From Phialocephala subalpina (taxonomy: Eukaryota > Ascomycota > Leotiomycetes > Helotiales > Mollisiaceae), in NCBI GenBank assembly GCA_900073065.1, contig FJOG01000022.1, forward strand, positions 884,746-948,745: 64,000 nt of DNA, read 5' to 3'. Under the pieces are notes generated by a model. That model was given only the letters and a program-made list of their open reading frames with translations. It had not been told where the DNA came from and made no database searches. The position numbers were made by a program, and so were the translations under genes. Position 1 is the first letter of the stretch. Every line of letters begins with the position of its first letter. Below are positions 1 through 9,399 of the stretch, one piece after another.

Positions 1-690
1 AATAATTATTTTTATTGTAAATATATAATTAATATTATTTTATTTTATTTATTTATATAATTCTTTTAATTTTATATTAATAATTTAAATTATATTTTAA
101 TAATTTCTTATTATAATTTATATACTATAAAAATAATATAAAAATCAATAATTATCGAAATTATTAATTTTCGATTTATATAATATATAAAATAAATTTA
201 TTTTATTTTACTTCGAAAAAATATTAATATATATTATATTTTCTATATAATTTCATATTTTATAATTTTATAAATTTAAATATATTAATTATTATATTCG
301 TTATAATACTTAATATTATTATAGCGATATATTAGGCCGATATTCGATAATTTTAAATAATATATTATTAAATATAATTATTAAAAATTATATTACTTTT
401 ATTTAATACGAATTACGATTAGAATAATTATTTTTTAATTTATTTAAATCGTAAAATACGGAAAATTAATTTATAATAAGTTTAATTATTCGTAATATTT
501 TATTATTATATTAAAAAAAATTAAAATTATTCGTATATATATTATTAAATTTTAATATTCGATAAATTATAAAATTAAAAATCGGGTTGCGTATAATTAT
601 AAAAGTAGAGTTCGATTTAAACTTTTTAATAATCTTTATATAATCGTCTAATTTTAGTTTAAATAGTAGTAATTATAATCGAGGAGTCGA
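1..690. repeat. AT-rich, RIP-like block
   Basis: Extremely AT-rich sequence with almost no coding potential, made of TA/AAT-type words with scattered CG dinucleotides. It changes abruptly near position 690 to ordinary base composition. This is the pattern expected of an old repeat mutated by RIP. No transposase or reverse-transcriptase reading frame is recognisable. The block continues off the left edge, so its length and identity are unknown. Confidence 0.6.
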
Positions 691-719
691 AATAAGCCTC
701 CCGCTTTCTCTCGCTTAAG

Positions 720-775
720 CTCACTATGCTTACCCATGCTCACCCGTACTCACCCGTACTCACCTGCCGCTGCAC
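720..775. repeat. Short tandem repeat of a CTCACCCGTA-type unit
   Basis: Just inside the AT-rich block, a 10-bp unit (ctcacccgta) is repeated with small changes between about 733 and 765. It lies between the RIP-like block and the HET fragment. It may be a repeat-element end or a simple minisatellite. Confidence 0.4.
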
Positions 776-821
776 TCTATTCACTTTAGCTCACTTAGTA
801 ATGCCGATAAAGCAGCCTTGC

Positions 822-1103
822 TTACTTTTCTAGACCGAAACAGATTCTTTCAACGTTAGGATTGATGCGTGATAACCAGCTGTTGTCGTCCAGGAGGATC
901 TCCATTTGATCTTCCTCTGAACCCCACATGTAGGATAGTGCCTCGTATCGTGGGCTTTCGCAGAATCTCACGTGGAGAAGGCTGCAACTGATTTCGTCGT
1001 CGGGTAGGCCAGGGTAGAGGATCAGTAACCTGATTGCGTCTTTATCTCGCAAAGGCTCGTAATGTGGGCGAATCGTAGCGGCATCCGCATCTATGGTCTC
1101 CAT
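822..1103 (-). pseudogene. HET-domain protein, N-terminal fragment
   Basis: The ATG at 1103 opens a 93-residue frame. It holds the typical beginning of a fungal HET (heterokaryon incompatibility) domain: an IRLLILYPG lead-in, then YEALSYMWGSEEDQ, which matches the family's YxALSYxWG motif. The rest of a HET domain (WIDAICINQ-type block and later parts) is absent, and the frame stops shortly before the AT-rich block. It is therefore a 5' remnant whose 3' part was lost or destroyed by the neighbouring repeat. The reading frame extends upstream of the ATG without a better start. Function in allorecognition is known for the family but unlikely for this fragment. Confidence 0.6.
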
Positions 1104-1741
1104 ATTGAGCTCTAGTATATGAAGGGTGTTGAAGCGTGATGTGATGGCATAGAGTTGAAGTTGGGTGTTGAAGTGAGGAGCGTTCGCCTCAAGAGTCGAC
1201 TGCATGCACGCCACTTCGCTTCTCATCCAACCGCAGTCCTTTCCTCCCAAGTTACACAACCTCTGTCTGATAATGGAACGGCTCGAGAAACAAGCTGTGC
1301 TGTGCGTCAGCCCCACTTTCAAGGTGTTCACCGACCTCACTCGCTCTAAATCGTCCCCGTCTTACCTTATCGCTTTTTTCTCCTCCGCTATCTCCGGCCG
1401 TTCGTCCTAACAACATGACAGACAGAAATCTAAGGCGTTATATGCATGAGGCAGCGCAAGCCAATCGAGCAAAGCACTCGAGGTGAAAACGTCAGATGCC
1501 TGAAGACTACGTCACGTGAATACGCTATCACAAATTTTCGACAGTACACAAAGTAGATCAGGATAAGCTCATTGTGTTATTCCTGGTACCAAGGATAACC
1601 TTTAATAACCAAAAGTACATCTCTTTTTTTTTTTGAGAAAGAGAAGATACTTCTTACAAGTTGTCTCTGCGATCGGCATTCTCAATACAGATTATGCACA
1701 ATATTAATCACTATCTCAAGTCAGTATCACACCTTTATCGC
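1104..1741. other. Intergenic, no gene seen
   Basis: This separates the HET fragment from the 3' end of the dehydrogenase gene. Small open frames at 1155-1410 have no recognisable similarity or fungal gene structure. A T-tract lies near 1624-1634, possibly part of the 3' region of the reverse-strand dehydrogenase gene. Nothing else can be supported. Confidence 0.4.
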
Positions 1742-3002
1742 TCAAGAAACAGGAACAAACTCACAATTCTCAAAGTCAGGATGCCCCTTCCCACCAACAA
1801 GAGCATGCAACGCAATACTCTCCTCCTCCCCAGGTGGGACCTTATACCCTGTCAAAGTACTCTTATGACCCAGCCCCTCCACCAATTCCGCAATCGCCTT
1901 ACTCACCACCTTCGCATCCTCCTCATCACTCCCCGTGCTGGGTTTCCCGATATAAGGAATAGCTCTCGCAATCATCTTCGCATCATCGGGTTTCGTCCTA
2001 GCTTTCAACTCCACAACGGGAGCTAATGTCAAACAGCTTGTGATGCCGTGTGGGATGCCGTAGGTTGCTCCTAGGGCGTGGCCGATTGAGTGGCTGAGTC
2101 CTACTCCGCCCGTGTAGAGGAATGGGAAGAGGGAGGCGTAGCAGGCTAGGAAGAGTTTCTGTCTGTATTCTGCATTCTCGGGTTCCGCTTTTGAGAGTGG
2201 GAGGTAGGTGAATAGATCTTGGATTGCTGTGAGAGCTAGACGTTTTGTAGGGATCTCGGATGCGAGAGGGTGGTAGAGCAACTCGATTGCGTGGTCAAGA
2301 GATCTGATTCCGGTGCTTGTCCAGAGATTCGTTGGTGTGTAAAGGGCCAGGTTTCCATCATAAACCACAGCTTTGGGCACGAGTTCCGGATGTGATACGG
2401 CGATCTTCTTCTTCTCCTCGGTTGTAAATCCAGCATTCTGCGTCGTCTCCGCAACACTCAACGTAGTTGGTACCGCGATACTCGGGATCCATTTTCCAGT
2501 CGCTTCATGGATTTGGTATGCGACTGCTTTTGCAGAGTCGATGGGGGAGCCGCCGCCGATTGAGATTAGGACGTCTGCGCCTGAGGCTTTTACTAGTTCT
2601 GTTGCTTCGCGGATTGCTCCTATTGGTCTTTGCAAAGGTTAGTGGTGAAAAGGAAGAAGGGAATGGAGAGGGAAAGGGGAGAGGGAAGGAAGTACAAACG
2701 CGTGTTGTCCTATTTTGTTGAAAGTCCCAACATGCATACTCCCCAAGCTCGCTTCAGCATCCTTGATAACTGGTGTTTTTGTGCTGAGGGATTGGCCTGT
2801 GATGATGTATGCTTTGCTTGCTCCCAACTTCCCGACTACCTCATTCAACTTTTTTGCCGTTCCTGGAAGAAAGAAAAGGTTAGCTGGAGGTGAAAGGGGG
2901 CTTGGTAAGCGTACCGAGGCCATAGATCATGAATCGGATGGGGGAGGCGACGTAGGTTCCTGACAGTGAGCTGTCTACTTGACCTCCTGCTGGGAGAGAC
3001 AT
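1742..3002 (-). CDS. Iron-type alcohol dehydrogenase / maleylacetate reductase family
   Basis: Three exons (3002-2915, 2862-2700, 2627-1742) join in frame to 378 residues, the usual size for Fe-ADH/maleylacetate reductases. The start is the ATG at 3002 and the introns have consensus-like ends. The nucleotide-binding motif GGGSPIDSAKA is present, followed by the conserved PTT block. The expected metal-site region contains SLDHAIE and later SHSIGHALG..GIPHG, which supply Asp and His ligands. Members reduce maleylacetate to 3-oxoadipate or oxidise alcohols with NAD(P). The gene diverges from a thiolase over a 282-bp promoter, and thiolysis of 3-oxoadipyl-CoA would be the next step but one, which favours the maleylacetate reading. 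A general alcohol dehydrogenase remains possible. Family call firm, substrate inferred. Confidence 0.85.
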
Positions 3003-3284
3003 CTTGAAGCTTGGTGATGAAGAGAATAATTAATTGCTTGATTGGGAAATGTATCGATGACGAGGCTGAAAATTGGAAATGTCGTAAGCTTCATGGTGGG
3101 GTAAATCCGAGCCCCACCCACGTGATTCCTACTGCATTGGAGCTCATGCAGTGTCTCCTCCGATTCAAGATGATTGGATGAGAATGAGACCTCCATTTCC
3201 ACTTTGAACTACTGTTGACCTTAGTGGTAGTAGATATTTGGTTTTGTTGTTGGTTCCGGGTTGAGTTGTGTTGATCCCGTCAAA
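3003..3284. promoter_or_regulatory. Bidirectional promoter, dehydrogenase/thiolase
   Basis: A 282-bp gap between divergent ATGs. It holds GTGGGG at 3096-3101 and CCCCAC at 3112-3117, facing each other 10 bp apart, then CACGTG at 3119-3124. The first two match the site predicted for the cluster's C2H2 regulator (see 9400-12596). Core promoter elements are not clear. Confidence 0.5.
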
Positions 3285-4649
3285 ATGGCATCAATCCGCA
3301 CAGCAGCACGGAAGCTTTCCCAGAAATCATCAAACGACGTCGTGATTCTAGCAGCCGTCAGATCTCCAGTCACAAGAGCTTTCAAAGGCGGATTCAAAGA
3401 TGCTTACCCAGAAGACATTCTCGGACCTGTAACCTCTCCTCTCCTCTCTACTTTCTCCCTTACTAACACCTCCTCTTCAGGTAATGGCCGAATCCGTCCG
3501 ACGAGCCAAAATCCAACCCTCAGACGTAAACGATGTCCTCATAGGAAACGTCCTCGCAGAACTCGGCTTCGCAAAAACCGGCCGTATGTGCCTAAACCAC
3601 AGCGGCTTCCCAAACACCACAACCTTCCACACCGTAAACCGTCAATGTAGCTCTTCCCTGCAAGCCATAACCCACCTCTCACACGCCATCATGGCTGGTC
3701 AAATCGACGTCGCTCTTGGAGGTGGAGTCGAATCTATGTCCAGGAACTATACGACACGAGGGATTCCGGTGGATGTTAGTCCGTGGTTGAGAGAGAGTGA
3801 GAATAAGGACGCGAGGGATTGTTTGATGCCGATGGGGTTCACGTCTGAGAATGTGGCTGAGAGGTATGGGATTGGAAGGCAAGAGCAGGATGAGTTTGCG
3901 TTGGAGAGTCATAGGAGGGCGTTTGAGGCAAGGGAGAGTGGCCACTTTGACAGGGAAGTCGTGCCTGTGACTATTAGGGTGAGGAATGAGGAGACGGGAG
4001 AGGAGACAGCAACGGAGGTGAAGAGGGATGATGGGATTAGAGGGGGTTTAACGTTGGAGAAATTGGCGGCTTTGAAACCTGTTTTTAAGCCAGAGGGAGG
4101 AAGTACGGCTGGGAATTCGTGAGTAGAACGTTTGAGACTAGAATATGGCTGATTTCAGTAGATCTCAGATGTCGGATGGAGCTTCTGCAACGATTCTTGC
4201 GAGGAGATCGTGGGCTGAGGAGCATGGCTTGAAGCCAATTGGAAGATTTGTTGGTACGAAAGTTGCTGGGTGTGCACCAGATGAGATGGGAATCTCGCCC
4301 GTCTTTGCCATTCCAGAACTTTTGAAGTACACAGGGGTTGACCTGAAGGATGTTGATGTGATCGAGCTGAACGAGGCATTTGCGAGCCAGAGTCTCTATT
4401 GCATCCAGAAACTGGGACTGGATATGGCGAAGGTCAATCCGAATGGAGGCGCAATTGCAATTGGGCATCCAACAGGGGCAACAGGAGCCAGGCAGACTGC
4501 GACATTATTCAATGAGTTGCAGAGGTCAGATAAAGAGGTTGGAATCATCAGCATGTGTGCGAGGTATGTACGTGATTGCCCCTGAAGAAGCCTGCTAATT
4601 GTATCACAGCACTGGATTAGGCGTTGCGTCACTATTTATTCGAGAATGA
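3285..4649 (+). CDS. 3-ketoacyl-CoA thiolase (acetyl-CoA acyltransferase)
   Basis: Four exons (3285-3428, 3481-4118, 4159-4563, 4610-4649) give 408 residues, normal for a thiolase. The 40-bp intron 2 is very short but in frame. Catalytic features are all present: the acyl-accepting Cys in NRQCSSSLQA, the NEAFA block, the GGAIAIGHPTGATGARQ His motif, and the C-terminal Cys in SMCASTGLG. The enzyme cleaves 3-ketoacyl-CoA with CoA; in this context 3-oxoadipyl-CoA to succinyl-CoA plus acetyl-CoA is a natural guess. There is no C-terminal SKL-type signal (it ends in IRE) and no clear PTS2. The N-terminus (SIRTAARKLSQK) is basic and could act in mitochondrial import. Classical beta-oxidation is the alternative role. 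Confidence 0.9.
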
Positions 4650-5127
4650 AACCAAAACACTTGAATCTCATCACCCGTTTCTCTTTACGTTCTATGAAGT
4701 CTTCTTTTGATATGATCTCTATCTCTGCCAAAATCATTCCACATGACAGCCACCTCGATACGCGGTATCCCACACGGTGGAAGCCCTAGCTTTCTCTTTC
4801 AGGTACATCGCCCCACGAGATTTAGCGCTCCCGTCGCTAAGCTCAGGGGTAGCTGAACCCCGCGCTGATCTCACAAAAAGCAAACAAGCCCCACACTGCT
4901 TCAACTTCTTCCCACATCTCCAAGCTTCACCAAATCTACCCCAATGGACACGATGCAGAGCAAGTCACGATTCATCGCAGATTCTGCCAATTGGCCTAGG
5001 AACTCTCGACATTATATGGACTCATTTTGCTCTTATGCATAGCTTCGACGACGACTGACGAGTGACGATCGACACCCCGCCTTCCTCCCATTTTTCTGGC
5101 AAGAGCGACAGCGACCTCGGAGACATC
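4650..5127 (+). promoter_or_regulatory. Intergenic promoter region of the PcaB-like gene
   Basis: 478 bp between two co-oriented genes. It contains GCCCCAC at 4810-4816 and 4888-4894, two copies of the putative cluster motif. No other feature is seen. Confidence 0.45.
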
Positions 5128-6617
5128 ATGATTCTGTCTCGTGCAGCATTTCGAGCTCCCTCTATCATACCCAAGATCAAAATTGTCCCTCGAGTCTGCA
5201 GACGAAACATGGGTTCAGTCAGTGCCATCGATTCAAGCATCTTCCGAAGCCTGTTTGGCACGGAGGAGATCAGAAAGGTGGGATGAAATCCCCTCCTTCA
5301 ATTCAACATCATCTAACCTCTCACCTCCAGGTATTCGATGACACAGCCTACATAAACCGCTGTATCGACGCCGAAACAGCCCTCGCACGCGCACAATCAC
5401 AATGCGGTGTAATACCCTCCTCCATCGGCTCCCAAATAACCTCTTCTTGCTCTGGCTCAAAAATCGACTTCGACCGACTCCGTAACGAGACCGAAATCGT
5501 TGGATACCCAATCCTCCCCCTCGTCCGCCAGCTCGTTTCAATGTGCGATGAAGAAGCTGGGAAATTCGTACACTGGGGAGCAACAACACAGGATATCATG
5601 GATATAGCGAGTGTGTTGCAGATGAAGACTGGACTAGATATTGTGGAGAGGTTGTTGGGGGATGTGAGTAGGAGTTTGGAGAGATTGGCGGAAAAGTATA
5701 AGGATACGCCGATGGCGGGACGGACGCATTTGCAACATGCGTTGCCGATTACGTTTGGGTATAAATGTGCGGTTTGGCTGTCTGGGATACAGAGGCATAA
5801 GGAAAGGTTGGAGCAGTTAAAGCCGAGGGCGTTACTTGTCCAGTATGGTGGTGCCGCGGGGACATTGGCAAGTTTAGGGAGTGGCGATGATGGTTTAAGG
5901 GTGCGGAAAGAGTTGGCGAAGGAATTGGACTTGGTCAACCCATCGATAACATGGCATGTGGCACGAGATGGGGTGGCAGAGATTGTGAACTTCCTTGCAC
6001 TGCTTGGAGGCTCACTCGGTAAGCTGGCCCTGGATCTTATCATCATGTCCTCAAACGAATTCGGAGAGGTCTCAGAACCTTTCGTCCCACACCGAGGAGC
6101 TTCTTCGACAATGCCACAGAAACGAAATCCAATATCCAGCGAAGTTATTCTTGCAGCTTCAAAGATTCTCCGGTCAAATGCTAGTCTGGTGCTGGATGGT
6201 ATGGTATCAGATTTCGAGAGAGCTTCTGGACCATGGCATCTAGAGTGGGTGGCAATCCCAGAGAGTTTTGTCATTGCTGTTGGGGCTTTACATCAGGCGG
6301 ATTTCGCTCTCTCGGGCCTGGTGGTAAACACCGAGCAAATGGGGAAGAATCTACGCTCCACACAGGGGCTGATCGTGGGAGAAGCTGTGATGATGGGACT
6401 GGCACCCCACCTTGGCAGAGGAAAGGCACATGATGTGGTCTACGAAGCATGCAAAGAGTCAATTGAGGGGGGCTCAACTCTATTTGATTGCCTGATGACG
6501 AAGAAAGAGGTCACGTCGTCATTGGGAGAGAAGGAATTGAAGGCACTTTGTGATCCTTTTAATTACCTTGGAGCTTCACAGCAAATGGTTGAGGATGTTC
6601 TGGCTATAAAGAATTAA
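5128..6617 (+). CDS. PcaB-type 3-carboxy-cis,cis-muconate cycloisomerase-like lyase
   Basis: Two exons (5128-5277, 5331-6617) give 478 residues. This is the fumarase/aspartase/adenylosuccinate-lyase superfamily. Near the N-terminus is SSIFRSLFGTEEIRK, typical of PcaB, followed by HWGATTQD, PMAGRTHLQHALP, GGAAGTLASLG and the signature GASSTMPQKRNP with its flexible catalytic loop. Bacterial PcaB cycloisomerises 3-carboxymuconate in the 3-oxoadipate pathway. Fungi normally use an unrelated beta-propeller enzyme for that step, so this gene is of the bacterial type. The first 27 residues are rich in Arg/Lys and have no acidic residue, like a mitochondrial presequence. A second in-frame ATG (5209) could give a cytosolic form. 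Adenylosuccinate lyase is less likely from the motifs. The true substrate is open. Confidence 0.82.
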
Positions 6618-7222
6618 TGAATACCCTCCCCTGTGGCTCTCTACCTTCTCGCCTGTACCAATTTCCTGGATTTCGTCTGAAGTCATTGAACAGCCTATCA
6701 GTAGATGAACATCTTCTGGACAACCACAGCCTGTAGAACATTCTTTACTTCCAAGATTAGAACGCATAATACCCAAACTCTTTCACATCTAGACCACCTC
6801 ACATTCCATCCCAATTCCATCTGATATCGCTTCACGCCACCAATAACACCTCTCCTTCGTCCATGAAGCCGAACTACAAACATCCACATAAGCTGACTTC
6901 CACATCCCCACCACTCAGAAGCTCCATCTTAGAGCTGAATACCGGAAACTTACAACCGGGAAGTAGTTACGGCAAGCTGAATGGTGCCGTGGGGCTTGAA
7001 AATCGAACCAGAATCTCTGGATGGGGAGGGACCTCCCTACCCCACAATGGGAGAAGCCGCTTGCCCCACCAGCCTATATGAACTCTAGCGCATGCCTGGC
7101 TGCAATATCAATATTGAGTTTGTGGACGACGATAGCTATTTCCTTTATCCAGCTTCAGCTCACTTGACCTCATTTCATTTTATCATTTTGTTCCCAAGAA
7201 TTCCCTTCGAAGTGTTGTGAGA
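6618..7222 (+). promoter_or_regulatory. Promoter region of the homogentisate dioxygenase gene
   Basis: 605 bp without a gene. Four copies of the putative cluster motif occur: CCCCAC at 6906-6911, 7040-7045 and 7064-7069, and GTGGGG at 6989-6994. This is the densest set in the cluster. A pyrimidine-rich stretch precedes the ATG. Confidence 0.5.
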
Positions 7223-9033
7223 ATGGGAGAAAACCACGACGCCAACATGACATCCACCTCACCAACCTCCGAAACTGAACCCTCCTACGTGATTCTCCCC
7301 CGCCACCCGCTCTCCGACCCCGAAAAAATATTTCACTACACCGATCTCCAACGTTCCAAACCGACTCGCGCCAACGATCCCTACGAGTACCTCCAAGGAT
7401 GGGGAAATCGACATCAAAGCGAAGTCATTCCGGGAACTTTACCTGCTGGGCAGAATAATCCTCAGGAAACGAGGTTTGGACTGTATACGGAGGGGATTAC
7501 GTATAGTGCTTTTGCGGCGCCGAGACATGCGAATATGAGTACGTATATGTATAGAGTTAGGCCAGCTGCTGCTCATAGTGAGTTCTCCTTTTCTTTTCCC
7601 CTCATTCAAACTTGACTTGAAGTAAAGACGGCTGATGAAAAGAAGATGGCTACAAACCATTGAAGCACACCTCCAACATCGAGAACTGTTTTCTCTCTCT
7701 CAACCCAAAGATATCCACCCTCCCCGAACAAGCAGAATGGACCCCCTTCCCAATACCGCCAAAAGATACACCAACAGATTTCGTCAACGGTCTGCACACC
7801 CTCTGCGGTTCCGGTGACCCTAACATCCGCGAAGGAATAGCGCTTTATGTGTACATGATCAATTCCTCCATGCCTCAAAAAGCTTTCTGTAACCAGGATG
7901 GAGATTTCTTGTTGTGTGCTCAGACGGGGATTCTGGATGTGCAGACTGAGTTTGGGAAGTTGCTTGTTCAGCCGGGTGAGATTCTTGTGGTGCCGAGGGG
8001 CGTGAGGTTTGCGATTAATCTTGCGGAGGGAACGGCAGCAGCGAGGGGATACATTACAGAAGTCTGGGGAAGTTCGTGGGAGTTACCTGATCTGGGACCC
8101 ATTGGTGGACACGGTCTAGCGAATCCACGAGACTTCCTTTTCCCGGTGGCGCATATCGACGAGGAGTTGCATGTCCCGTTTGAGGTTGTTTGTAAGCTGA
8201 ATGGGAATTTGGTGATGATTCAGCAGGATCATAGTCCGTTTGATTTGGTGGCTTGGCATGGAAATGTTGTTCCTTACAAGGTCAGTCTGTTCTTCATTTT
8301 CGTGCCCCCTTTTCGCACCTCGCTCGCTTAAAAGGGTGGGGTGACCGAAAAGGGGGAGCCGAATCAGACACAACTGACTAAAGTAACAGTACGACCTAAC
8401 GAAATTCTCCTCCCAAAACAGCACCAGCATTGACCACACCGACCCCTCCATCAACACGGTCCTCACCGCTCGCTCCCGCGACCCCAACACTCCCCTCGCC
8501 GATTTCCTCTGGTTCGGACCCCGTTGGGACGTAGCATCAAATACTTTCCGTTTACCTTATTTCCACAGGAATTCGGCGTCAGAGTTTTTGGCTAGTTTGT
8601 ATGGGAATGGGTTGGGGAGGAGTGATGATTTTCAACCGGGTGGAGGCAGTTTCGAGGGCGGGCATACGCCGCATGGGGGGTTTAGTGATGGGTATGTGGT
8701 CGAGATGAAGGTCCAGGAGAATAGGCCGAGGAGGATACTTGAGAGTGTGTCTTTTCCCCTCTCCCCTCCCTTGATTTCAAGCTAACGCAGAAAGATCAAA
8801 TGACAATAATGATCGAATCCTCCCGAACATTCCTCTTCACCGAATATGCCCGCACAGGATGCGGAACACTCCACACGCAAGGCACTGATCCTAAAGCTTG
8901 GGATAAACTTCCCGATAAGTTCTCCTCTTACCCCGGCATCAAAGAACTTCTCCAACGAGTCAGGGACGACAAGAAAGCTGCGAAGGAGCGATTGGAGTAC
9001 TATCATGATCCTGCTATTGGTCGATTCTCGTGA
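7223..9033 (+). CDS. hmgA: Homogentisate 1,2-dioxygenase
   Basis: Four exons (7223-7577, 7646-8280, 8390-8746, 8791-9033) give 529 residues, somewhat longer than the human enzyme (445) because of an N-terminal extension. The last donor could instead lie 2 bp upstream. Family blocks are clear: GWGNRHQSE, LPAGQNNPQ, LHTLCGSGD, DGDFLLCAQTG, DLGPIGGHGLANPRDF and WHGNVVPYK. The iron site is preserved: FHRNSASEF supplies His and Glu, GHTPHGGF the second His, and DHTDPS the active-site His. The enzyme opens the ring of homogentisate to maleylacetoacetate. No maleylacetoacetate isomerase or fumarylacetoacetase is nearby, unlike tyrosine-degradation clusters. It may therefore be a paralogue serving another hydroquinone-type substrate. 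Family firm, substrate inferred from homology. Confidence 0.93.
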
Positions 9034-9399
9034 TCGGGCAATGCGAGGAGAGGCCGAGTTGCGTTGAGGCTCACTTGAGCTCAATTTGAGATTGTCACTG
9101 GACTGGGAGGAGTTCTGTTTCATGATTCCCTTCTTTTGAACCAACTTTGGTGGATTGGAGACCAGGTAAGATTGGAGCATGCACGCAAATTGCAATGGAG
9201 CGCGTTTTTGAAATTGTACTCATGAGCATCAACTCGTATGAATCCGTAACACAATATGATGAATTTTTGAACATGACCTCATGCCTTGAGAAATCCCTCA
9301 AATCAGAACCCAGCCCAAACCATGAAAACTCCTCGAGCTAAGCTGAGCTCCCAGTCCTGTGACACCACTGTATCGTCACATATCATGAAAAGAGAACAA
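9034..9399. other. Convergent intergenic, nothing recognised
   Basis: 366 bp between the 3' ends of the dioxygenase and the regulator genes. No gene, repeat or clear terminator structure is seen. Confidence 0.4.

Noticed and set aside
5348..6274. Long antisense frame of 308 codons across the PcaB-like gene
   Set aside because: It is the mirror of a strongly conserved coding exon; a shadow frame.
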